A stretch of DNA of 64,000 nt from Candidatus Undinarchaeales archaeon (GTDB lineage Archaea; SpSt-1190; JASMDC01): positions 1 through 64,000 of the forward strand of contig JASMDC010000014.1 of assembly GCA_030753015.1 (NCBI GenBank), given 5' to 3'. The notes below the pieces were generated by a model, which saw nothing but the letters and a program-made list of their open reading frames with translations, ran no database searches and was not told the origin of the DNA. Numbering within the stretch: the first letter of the stretch is position 1; every line of letters starts with the position of its first letter. Made by a program: the position numbers and the translations under genes. This document shows positions 50,399 to 57,947 of the stretch, piece by piece.

Positions 50399-52325
50399 CG
50401 TCCTCACCCTCCCAATAGTCATCATCGTCGGCCTCAGTATCATCAACCTCGGCCTTCGCCTGTACGGCCTCGCTCGCCCCCTTGTTCGGCTCCTTGCTTC
50501 TCTTTGGGACGGGAGCTCCCCTTACAATGGCGAGTCCAAGAAGAGCGCCAAGCAGACCACCGAGCCCGAAACCGAAGAGGATACCGGGAACGCCACCGAC
50601 CGCGGCGTTCGTCTTGGCGTTCTTCGCCCGCTCGATCTCGACGACGGCACGCTGTCCAAGGAGGTCCTCTCGTTCATGGAGCGACTCCACGGAAACCGCG
50701 GCCATAGCAAGACTATCGAGCGCTACCGTCTCGATGCTCAATGAAGAGGAACTGCTCCCGCACCGGCCATCAGTGCAAGTGACGTTGATGTAAACTACAC
50801 AGGCGCCTCCGGTGGAGGAGTAAACTACGGTCCCGTTGACGTCCGCGCGGGCGGGTACGGTCCATCCCTCGTTGGCCGCTGTAAGGCCTTCTATCTTAAG
50901 GCCCGTAGCACAGCCTGCATTATCCGTGACCTTGAGGAGGCGTTCAAGGTCGGCCGGCACCGTCCCAGAGAGCTTGATCGAGAAGGGGTACCGTGATGCC
51001 ATCCCGGTGAAGGTGCGCTGTGACGTGGTACCAATATCCAGGCTCTGGACAAGTGGAGCTCGAACGAGGAACTCGGCGCATCCCTCGCCGGAGAGCCCCT
51101 TGATAACGGCACAAATAGCATGGAGACCTGCAGCGTCCGGGACGAGACCGAGGTCTTTGAGTGCATATGGTTTCCCAGATACGACCTGGAACACCTTGGA
51201 GGATGAGGCAAGGGTCTCACTGCTGGTAACGGTGATATTCAGAGGGAGGACGATGTCAGGAACGCCGGTGACCGTGACGGACGTCTCGACCGTGTCCCCG
51301 GGGAACACCTCGAGGCGATCGTGTGAGAAATATATGTGGAATGCTCCCGAGCCCAGCTGTGTGATGGGAGCACGGACCAGTGTCTCCACGGTCTCGTTGC
51401 GCTCGAACGAGTAGGTGACGTGTAGCATATCGGTGCCATTGAACAGCGGGCGGAGCGTGAGAGCGACGGTCGTTCCCGCGACAGGCTTCATCACAAGGAG
51501 CTCGGTCCGCTCCCCGTCCTTCCAGCTTCCGAGCACCTCGAAGGCCTCTGTGTTCACGGAGACGGTGAGGATGCGATCGGTGCGCTGTTCATTAGTGAAG
51601 ACCACTGTGGCGTTGAAGGTCTCGTTCCCCTGGAGGACCGTTGCAGTGGTCGTGAGTTCGGCCGTCGGCAGCACGGCGGGCACATCGACCTCAGGGCCTG
51701 TGACTTTCCCCTTGACCATGGCTTCGATCACGCACGTATCCAAGGTCACATCGCCCTCTCCAGTGGCCGTGAGCGTGATGGTGGTGGACCCTCCGCCAAT
51801 GGCGCGGAAGGAAGCGAGCTTCACGATGCCCTGAATCATGCTGGTGACGTTCTGAGCGTACTCGAGAGTAAGCACCGAGTCATCGAAATCCGCGGATACG
51901 TTCGCATCGGTAGCAAAGGCCCATGCGCTCACATCAAGGTTATCGCCGAGGTCCAGTGTGACAGATGCATCGGGACAGAGCAGACCCACAGGTTCTCGAG
52001 GCTTGATCTCGACCGTGGCCCACGTCCGAACGGTACCGGATGTGCGGTTGACGAGGGTGAGGTTGAGCTGTGGATTCTCTACAACAAGGCCATATGGCGG
52101 TGCCGTCACATTGACGATCACCTCGAAATTGGACCCTGCAGGTGGGAATGACACGGTCGCGTAGGATGCGGCGGACGCGGGATCCACATCTACGACAATA
52201 CCTTCGGTCGCTGTGACAGGCGGAAATGTACAGCTCTCGGACGAGCCCTCCCGAAGTGGGCCTAGCGAATCGCACGTCTTGAGTGCGAACGCTGGCGATA
52301 TCATTAGTGTAAAGAGGAGCACCAA
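50388..52325 (-). CDS. Exported beta-rich membrane protein, second gene of the FtsZ-like operon
   Basis: About 645 aa. A hydrophobic signal-like N-terminus (LLFTLMISPAFAL) leads into about 520 residues of beta-rich domains with many Thr/Val and a few Cys, resembling CARDB/Ig-like repeats (FPPAGSNFEVIVNVTAPPYG, LSGTVPADLERLLKVTDNAGC). A C-terminal membrane helix (GILFGFGLGGLLGALLGLAIV) is followed by a cytosolic acidic tail (DDDDYWEGEDDEE). No ATG exists near the start: the candidates are TTG at 52325 and GTG at 52322, and the frame is open back to the TAG stop of the FtsZ-like gene, with basic residues (SPRSIRL) that would suit a signal peptide. The start is therefore uncertain by up to 12 codons. 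Confidence 0.65.
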   Translation of the reverse strand: MVLLFTLMISPAFALKTCDSLGPLREGSSESCTFPPVTATEGIVVDVDPASAASYATVSFPPAGSNFEVIVNVTAPPYGLVVENPQLNLTLVNRTSGTVRTWATVEIKPREPVGLLCPDASVTLDLGDNLDVSAWAFATDANVSADFDDSVLTLEYAQNVTSMIQGIVKLASFRAIGGGSTTITLTATGEGDVTLDTCVIEAMVKGKVTGPEVDVPAVLPTAELTTTATVLQGNETFNATVVFTNEQRTDRILTVSVNTEAFEVLGSWKDGERTELLVMKPVAGTTVALTLRPLFNGTDMLHVTYSFERNETVETLVRAPITQLGSGAFHIYFSHDRLEVFPGDTVETSVTVTGVPDIVLPLNITVTSSETLASSSKVFQVVSGKPYALKDLGLVPDAAGLHAICAVIKGLSGEGCAEFLVRAPLVQSLDIGTTSQRTFTGMASRYPFSIKLSGTVPADLERLLKVTDNAGCATGLKIEGLTAANEGWTVPARADVNGTVVYSSTGGACVVYINVTCTDGRCGSSSSSLSIETVALDSLAMAAVSVESLHEREDLLGQRAVVEIERAKNAKTNAAVGGVPGILFGFGLGGLLGALLGLAIVRGAPVPKRSKEPNKGASEAVQAKAEVDDTEADDDDYWEGEDDEE

Positions 52326-52361
52326 TCCAATTAGACGTATGGATCTAGGAGAAGCTATCGC

Positions 52362-53645
52362 CTACCCCCCTGAGAAGAACTCCATCTCAGTAACGTTATC
52401 AAAGAGCGCCTGTGCTTCATCCGGTGAAGTCTTGCTCGCTTCACGGAGGGTCTTGCGGGCCCAAGCGTTCCCCTTGACCTCGAGCTCCTTCAATCGCCCC
52501 ACGTCCTGCGGTCTGTAGGTGAAGGACGTTGTGACGGAGATCTCGGGATTGTCGGTCGGGACCACACCATGATGGAGCTCCTTACGAGTGAGGCGGCCCT
52601 CTTGGTCCTTGGTGATGGTCTCGAAGTATATCTTGTTCAGGTACTTCTTGTTCACCTTGAACACCATGGCGGCAGAGACAGGGAGCGTCTCTTCCAGCCC
52701 GGTCATGAGCTGTTTCGACCAGCACTTCATGGCCTCATCCGCGACCTGCTGAGTCTTGTCCTTTGATAAGAAGGGGAGCATCGTCTCCGAGAAGCTCAGG
52801 AACATCTGGCTACGTCCGATCGAGGCGATACCGGGCTTGCCCGGCATATAGGCAAGAGCTCGGATGTAGTCCGCAATGTCGAATGCGGGCAGGTTGAGCT
52901 TGCCCGTTGAGTCCTGGATGGACACGATGAGGTCGAGCACGAGGTTCTTAAGGGAGTCGACCACCATCTCGTTGAACACAGGTATCTTCTCGATGAAGGC
53001 GCCATGACCACGCTCGAGAACGACCTGGTTATCGACGACGATGAGCCCGTCGACGAGGTCGAGCATCTTGGTAATGTTCCACACGGCGTTCCAGGCACGC
53101 ATGTAGCCTTCGCTCTCCTCGGCAGGGAGCACTGCGACAGCGATGATGGGCGTGTTCGGGTAGATAAGCTTGAGGAACTCTGCGATCTTGGGTGCAGTAC
53201 CGGAACCCGTACCACCGCCAGCACCGAACGCCATGAGGATGACCGGAGGCCCGTTCTCACCCATCTTGAGGTGTAGGAAACGGCGGAACTCGGGCAGGAA
53301 CTCGTTCTGGTGTTCCTCGAGAAGGATGTGGCCCTTCCAAGGTGTAGCGCCCATCCCGCCCTTCACGCGACCTTCGAAGTCGGTCTGGTCGGTCTTTCCT
53401 AGGGCAGGAGCCACGCACGATCCGTCGATCCCGATACCCACGACGGGATCGAGCTTGAAGGCCTTGCGCAGGTTAGGGCAAGCGCGGTAGTAATCGGTGA
53501 ACCCTGATGTGATGCACACAGGAGTGATGAACACCGACGGGTCCTGTTTGAAGAAGTCAAGGAATGTCTTCTCACCCTTCAGGTTCATATACAGCTGGTC
53601 GAGTATCTTCATCCCGCACTGACCAAGTCCCACTGCACCGTACAT
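52362..53645 (-). CDS. Divergent FtsZ/tubulin-superfamily GTPase
   Basis: 427 aa. The N-terminal nucleotide-binding domain starts GAVGLGQCGMKILDQL, carries the tubulin signature GAGGGTGSGTAP (141-152), and the T7 loop region NLPAFDIADYIRAL (251-264) keeps the acidic residues needed to trigger GTP hydrolysis in the next subunit. Nothing beyond the fold matches cell-division FtsZ: there is no conserved C-terminal peptide, the ending is EFFSGG, and an additional 35-residue segment (YYRACPNLRKAFKL...) follows strand 2. It reads as a CetZ-like or non-canonical FtsZ-like protein. It is leaderless, 26.5 nt from a palindromic TATA. As the first gene of an operon of membrane-anchored extracytoplasmic proteins it probably forms a filament that acts on the membrane; this is inference. 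Confidence 0.85.
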   Translation of the reverse strand: MYGAVGLGQCGMKILDQLYMNLKGEKTFLDFFKQDPSVFITPVCITSGFTDYYRACPNLRKAFKLDPVVGIGIDGSCVAPALGKTDQTDFEGRVKGGMGATPWKGHILLEEHQNEFLPEFRRFLHLKMGENGPPVILMAFGAGGGTGSGTAPKIAEFLKLIYPNTPIIAVAVLPAEESEGYMRAWNAVWNITKMLDLVDGLIVVDNQVVLERGHGAFIEKIPVFNEMVVDSLKNLVLDLIVSIQDSTGKLNLPAFDIADYIRALAYMPGKPGIASIGRSQMFLSFSETMLPFLSKDKTQQVADEAMKCWSKQLMTGLEETLPVSAAMVFKVNKKYLNKIYFETITKDQEGRLTRKELHHGVVPTDNPEISVTTSFTYRPQDVGRLKELEVKGNAWARKTLREASKTSPDEAQALFDNVTEMEFFSGG

Positions 53646-53666
53646 ATCTGATATATCGGGAGGGGA

Positions 53667-53676
53667 TTAATATTAA
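53667..53676. promoter_or_regulatory. Palindromic TATA box between the FtsZ-like and ubiquitin-like genes
   Basis: TTAATATTAA is a perfect 10-bp palindrome, continued on the plus strand as ATAGG. Its centre is 26.5 nt from the ATG of the FtsZ-like gene (53645), making that gene leaderless, and 50.5 nt from the ATG at 53722, which would leave a leader of about 24 nt. One element may therefore drive both genes. Confidence 0.5.
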
Positions 53677-53721
53677 ATAGGTATTCGTGCCATTCCGTGA
53701 CGGATCCGGGGGCCGTGACCT

Positions 53722-55584
53722 ATGACAGGAATGTACTATATCCGTCTTGCTACCATTGATGAGGTCTTTCAGGTCCACCCCTTCGATCCCAACGATCCGG
53801 GACAACCCCTGCTCGAGAACTTCACACGCATCGTCGGTAGCGTCTACCACCTCTCGCGTATCTACAGGCTCAAGTCCATCGGTCTATACGTCCATTATGT
53901 ATTGGAGCGGGCCAAGACCTGGGTCACCGAGGAGGAGGGCGACTACGTGCTCAACGTCGAGGTGCCCACTACCTGGACCTATCCCAGTACCGTGGAGCTG
54001 CTCTCCGAGATGGCTGCGAGCAAGTATCGCGATAACAGGATGAAGCTCACAAAGCGGGCAGAGATGGGTATCAATCCCTTCCTCAACCAGGCCGTTTCCA
54101 GCATACAACGTATGCAGGTCTCCGAGCTACAAGGGCTCGTTGATATCCCGGATAACGTAGCACGGGCCTATATCGCCAAGCTTCGGGGTGAGCAGCAGAC
54201 CCTCCTTCGTAATCTTGTTATCGGCAAGCTCCTCGCGGCGGGGAAGCTCTACGCTACAACCCAGCAGGCAGATGCCCAGCACACCGTCTGCGTCCGATGT
54301 GGGAACGTCCTTGACCTGCAGCGAAACCGCTGCCCGAAGTGTTTCTCCGCCCACCAGGGCGTGAAGTTCCAGGTCTATGTGACCGCATGGCAGGATGGCG
54401 AACCGGGAAAAGATTTCCTTGTGTTCCCGATCGAACCTCTGAAATCGATCCTCCCCAATCCCACATCCCCTCTTTTCGAGCAGACAATGCTCAAGGAGCT
54501 CGTGCTCCAGCATTTCAAGATTAGCGGGGACAGCGAGGGCTTCGTGCTCATGGACCTGGACCGCTCGCAGGAAGGGACATGGGAGCGCACTAATCTCCTA
54601 CTTCACGGTCGGAGGCTAGCGCTTGTGCCCTCTGATCGCGCCCCGGACATCGACGATTCCGAGATCTACGCCCAGCTCCGTTTCTCTGATGTGTGCGCCG
54701 ACTTCATCCAGCTACGGGTGACTCTCCCCGGGAACAGAGGGACCGTGGCCCACTCGGTAAGCCCGGAGACGCGCCTCGGGGACGTCGCCGATGCGGTGGT
54801 CAATAAAGCGGGGCTCAAGCTGGCGGACACCATCCTTGTTCGTGGGGGGCATCCCCTTGACCGGGAGGGGACCGTGGGCCAGGTAGGGCTCGTCAGCGGG
54901 GAAGAGGTCACCGTACAGGCCGTAGCACAGATGGCCGTGTTCATCCCAGAGATCGGGGGTACGAAACGATTCGGTGTCCCCGGGCGGATCACTGCTGCCC
55001 AGGCCATCGACCTCCTCAAGACACGATGCAATCTGACAGGTGATTACGTGCTCTCACAGGGTTCGGTATTCCTTAATCCAGATCACATTATCGATCCTGC
55101 TGCGCTCAGCAAGGGTGCGGGATTGCGTCTCAACCAACTCATCACCGTTGGTATCCAGCTCGCGGGGAACGTTCATACCATCAGTGTCTCGGCCGAGTCG
55201 ACGGTCGGCGACCTGCTCAGCAATCTCAAGGTGCGCGTCGGTGTGAACGGAGTGCTCGTTGCCCAGCTCAAGGGTGCGGTCGTCCCTAGCACCACACTAA
55301 TTGGTGAGCTCGATCTCAAGAAGGGACAGAACCTCGCGGCCGTGGAACGTCAGGTCAAGATGATCAACCTAACCATCTCACCGATCGAGGGAGGGAAGGA
55401 CACCAAGGTATCCATAGCTGAGGACCAGACAGTCTCCTCGCTCAAAGTCCAGCTCCGTACGATGCTCGGTCTCCCCGATAGCTCACGCATGGACCTCGTT
55501 TTCGGGGAGAAGGTGCTCAAGGACGATGCATCCCTGATGGAGTCCGGTGTCGGGGAAGGCGCGAACCTCTTCCTCATGGGATAA
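53722..55584 (+). CDS. Zinc-ribbon protein with four tandem ubiquitin-like domains
   Basis: 620 aa, cytosolic. Residues 1-185 are mostly helical with an alpha/beta start. Residues 190-207 are a zinc ribbon (CVRC...CPKC). Residues about 215-325 are alpha/beta. The C-terminus reads as four beta-grasp units: 328-402, 403-472, 473-543 and 545-620. The last most resembles ubiquitin: strand pair, helix TVSSLKVQLRTMLGLP, then MDLVFGEKVLKDDASL and VGEGANLFLMG, parallel to IENVKAKIQDKEGIP, RLIFAGKQLEDGRTL and STLHLVL. The chain ends in a single Gly, not Gly-Gly, so conjugation is unlikely without processing. Divergent to the FtsZ-like operon from a shared promoter region. I infer an adaptor or scaffold. 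Confidence 0.75.
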   Translation: MTGMYYIRLATIDEVFQVHPFDPNDPGQPLLENFTRIVGSVYHLSRIYRLKSIGLYVHYVLERAKTWVTEEEGDYVLNVEVPTTWTYPSTVELLSEMAASKYRDNRMKLTKRAEMGINPFLNQAVSSIQRMQVSELQGLVDIPDNVARAYIAKLRGEQQTLLRNLVIGKLLAAGKLYATTQQADAQHTVCVRCGNVLDLQRNRCPKCFSAHQGVKFQVYVTAWQDGEPGKDFLVFPIEPLKSILPNPTSPLFEQTMLKELVLQHFKISGDSEGFVLMDLDRSQEGTWERTNLLLHGRRLALVPSDRAPDIDDSEIYAQLRFSDVCADFIQLRVTLPGNRGTVAHSVSPETRLGDVADAVVNKAGLKLADTILVRGGHPLDREGTVGQVGLVSGEEVTVQAVAQMAVFIPEIGGTKRFGVPGRITAAQAIDLLKTRCNLTGDYVLSQGSVFLNPDHIIDPAALSKGAGLRLNQLITVGIQLAGNVHTISVSAESTVGDLLSNLKVRVGVNGVLVAQLKGAVVPSTTLIGELDLKKGQNLAAVERQVKMINLTISPIEGGKDTKVSIAEDQTVSSLKVQLRTMLGLPDSSRMDLVFGEKVLKDDASLMESGVGEGANLFLMG

Positions 55585-55628
55585 ACGAAGATATTTATGC
55601 GATGGGCGGCATTAGTTTAGTTGGGGCA

Positions 55629-55769
55629 ATGGGAGAACATGAAAAAACCTACGGGTCGTACGTCATGAAGCTCCTTTTCCGGAGGAAGTACGAGGACTAC
55701 GAGGTCTTCCTCAAACGGAACAAGAAGGAGAAGAAGTTCTGGACCGAGAAGGACATCTTCGAAGAGTGA
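55629..55769 (+). CDS. 46-aa basic small protein, not in the ORF track
   Basis: The ATG at 55629 opens a 46-codon frame with a highly charged product (FRRKYEDYEVFLKRNKKEKKFW), all helical in appearance. A TATA-like GATATTTATG at about 55590-55599 lies some 30-35 nt upstream, and the gene stands alone between the ubiquitin-like gene and the DUF1611 gene. Codon use is similar to neighbours. The combination of promoter, start and stop makes it likely to be expressed. Function unknown. Confidence 0.5.
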   Translation: MGEHEKTYGSYVMKLLFRRKYEDYEVFLKRNKKEKKFWTEKDIFEE

Positions 55770-55884
55770 GCCCTACAAACGTATCACTTGTTCCCGAACG
55801 TTAATACAGCGTTATAGCTGGCGCTGCCCTCCGTTTTATAATGCTTTCCCCCCTCCACTCCCTAATCACAAGGGGGCCACTATC

Positions 55885-56958
55885 ATGCAATACAAAGACC
55901 AGATTCCTGCTATCGTGATCTCTGAAGGCGGCTTCGGAGACGGTCTGGGCAAGAGCGCCAACGGTCTCGCCCGCTTCTCGCGTAAGTACGCCCTCATGGG
56001 CATCGTCGACAGCAGACATGTAGGAAAGACCGCAGACCAGGTTCTCGAGGCGGCCAAGCCGATCCCTATCTTCGGTTCGATGGAGGAGGCCTATGAGAAG
56101 GCCGAACAAAAGCCACAGTGCATCATCATGGGGCTGGCTACCTACGATGGGATGTTCCCCCAGGAGTTAAGATCAATCTTCATCAAGGCCATGGAGATGG
56201 GCATGGACGTGGTCAACGGTCTCCACGAGTTCCTTACCGAGGACGAGGAGTTCATCCGGGTCATGGAACGGACCGGGAGGGATATCTGGGACATCCGCAA
56301 ACCGCCGAAGAAGCGCGAGATGAGAGTGCTCAACGGCGAGATCTACAAGAAGAAGACGCCGGTTGTGCTCCTCCTTGGTACCGATGGCGGTGTCGGAAAG
56401 CGCACGACCCAGATGTTCATGTTCGAAAAGCTCGAGGACCTCGGGATTTCTGTCCGCCTCGTAACAACGGGCCAGACCGGCGCCATGCAAGGGGCCCGGC
56501 ACCGCGTGGCCGTGGACGCTCTCCCGGCCGAGTTCATCTCGGGGGCCGTTGAGCGAAAGGTTGTCGATGCGTGTGAGCACGGTGACATCGTCATCGTGGG
56601 AGGTCAGGGGGCCCTGGATCATCCTGCTTACATCACAACGGCTTATATCATCCGTGGTTCGAATCCCGATGCGATCATCCTCCAAGTGCCGCCAGCACGC
56701 AAGACCCGGGCCGGTTTCTCCCAGTTTGAGCTCCCACCCGTGAAGGAGGCCATGTCCCTCATCGAGCACTTCGCCGGGACCAAGATCGTGGCCATATCCA
56801 TCAACCATGAAGGTATGAGCCGTGAGGAAGTCGACGCAATCGTGAAGGAGTACGAGGAGACCTTTGGTATCCCCACGTTCGATCCGATCTGGCACGGTGT
56901 CGATAAGGCCGTGGACACGATTGTCGGACTGTTCCCGGAGCTCACTCCTAATAAATGA
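55885..56958 (+). CDS. DUF1611-family protein with P-loop domain
   Basis: 357 aa. The N-terminal half is a Rossmann-like domain (FSRKYALMGIVDSRHVGKTA), the C-terminal half a P-loop NTPase-like domain with VVLLLGTDGGVGKRTT (Walker A-like) and VIVGGQGALDHPAY. This two-domain layout is the DUF1611 family, which includes enzymes reported in D-amino-acid metabolism (DgcN, N-acetyltransferase role) and several uncharacterised archaeal proteins. A dipeptide-epimerase partner, common beside dgcN in bacteria, is absent here, so the substrate is unclear. TTTATAA near 55835-55842 serves as the promoter with a leader of about 15-20 nt. Confidence 0.82.
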   Translation: MQYKDQIPAIVISEGGFGDGLGKSANGLARFSRKYALMGIVDSRHVGKTADQVLEAAKPIPIFGSMEEAYEKAEQKPQCIIMGLATYDGMFPQELRSIFIKAMEMGMDVVNGLHEFLTEDEEFIRVMERTGRDIWDIRKPPKKREMRVLNGEIYKKKTPVVLLLGTDGGVGKRTTQMFMFEKLEDLGISVRLVTTGQTGAMQGARHRVAVDALPAEFISGAVERKVVDACEHGDIVIVGGQGALDHPAYITTAYIIRGSNPDAIILQVPPARKTRAGFSQFELPPVKEAMSLIEHFAGTKIVAISINHEGMSREEVDAIVKEYEETFGIPTFDPIWHGVDKAVDTIVGLFPELTPNK

Positions 56959-57041
56959 CGAAGGAGGCGCCCGTGAGTGGCCACCAACAGTATTAGCAGT
57001 CTTTGCCAGTTCATCACGAGCGGACGGTCCCGCGGAGCTTG

Positions 57042-57947
57042 ATGAGAATGGGAACGCCGTTGTTCTCGGTCATCATCCCGTCCATGGACAATAGCGATAC
57101 TCTGGAAAAAGTACTTGGAGCGCTCGTACGCTCTACGTTCAAGGACTTCGAGATCATCATCGTTCACGAGGGGGTACTTGAACCACATCTGCTTGCTGAC
57201 CATAAGGGCATCCCCATCACGGTCCTTAGGACCGACGGTCGATTGGGAGCCGGTCATGCAAGGAACATCGGGGCGAAGAAAGCGCAAGGCGAGGTCCTGC
57301 TCTTCCTCGATGCCGACGTGAAAGTCACTCCTGACACGCTCCAGATGATAAAGGACGACCTTGAGAACAAGGACATCTCGGCCGTCCAGACGGTGTACTC
57401 GAAGGATTGTCCTGTGGACAACTTCGCATCACAGTATCGGAACATCTACGAGCGCTATATGTTTGACAGGATCGATGAGAAGTACATTCAGGCCGCAAGC
57501 ACTCACTGCTTCGCTGTCCGCAAGGACCAGTTCATCGCGTTCGATGATGATCTCTTGACGGCAGAGGACGATGTGTGGGGATTCAGGTTGTATAAAAAAG
57601 GCCTGAGGATCCTATTGGATAAAGGTATCGAAGTAATCCATCTTAGGAAGTTCACGTTGTCGAGCATGCTCAAACGGAGCCTCATGATCTCCCGGTACAA
57701 GGCGATATCGGTCAAGCACTACAGGGAACAGGTCCAGATGGCTCCGAAAGCATCTCATCATCACTGGGGTAAGCTCCTCGGGGTCGTACTCTCTCCAGTG
57801 CCGCCTCTCTTTTGGATAGTCAATATCGGTTTCTTCGGTCTCGTATATCGGGAGAAAGGTCTCGGATTCCTGATGAACACGGTCATCTTTCACGAACTGA
57901 ACTTCTTGATGTTCCTATGCGGTATCATCTGGGGATTGATATGTTAG
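57042..57947 (+). CDS. GT2-family glycosyltransferase with C-terminal membrane helices
   Basis: 301 aa. GT-A fold with the family start FSVIIPSMDNSDTLEKVLGAL, GAGHARNIGAKKAQGEVLLFLDADV (the DxD metal site) and the later AEDDVWGFRLYKKGLRI. The C-terminus has two hydrophobic stretches (LGVVLSPVPPLFWIVNIGFFG and LNFLMFLCGIIWGLI) that anchor it in the membrane. It probably transfers a sugar from an NDP- or lipid-linked donor onto a lipid or glycan. The ATG at 57042 has GGAG 5 nt upstream. Its last codons overlap the next gene (57941) by 7 nt, so it is made together with the radical SAM protein. Confidence 0.85.
   Translation: MRMGTPLFSVIIPSMDNSDTLEKVLGALVRSTFKDFEIIIVHEGVLEPHLLADHKGIPITVLRTDGRLGAGHARNIGAKKAQGEVLLFLDADVKVTPDTLQMIKDDLENKDISAVQTVYSKDCPVDNFASQYRNIYERYMFDRIDEKYIQAASTHCFAVRKDQFIAFDDDLLTAEDDVWGFRLYKKGLRILLDKGIEVIHLRKFTLSSMLKRSLMISRYKAISVKHYREQVQMAPKASHHHWGKLLGVVLSPVPPLFWIVNIGFFGLVYREKGLGFLMNTVIFHELNFLMFLCGIIWGLIC

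Noticed and set aside
52362-52364. TAG read as pyrrolysine or a programmed fusion of the FtsZ-like and 645-aa proteins
   Set aside because: TAG is a normal stop in other genes (e.g. cysS), no pyl genes are in the window, and a signal-like sequence in mid-protein would make no sense. Kept only as a start-site question.
56654-56672. GTGGTTCGAATCCCGAT resembles a tRNA T-arm
   Set aside because: It lies inside the DUF1611 gene with good coding continuity, and no acceptor, D or anticodon arm can be drawn around it.
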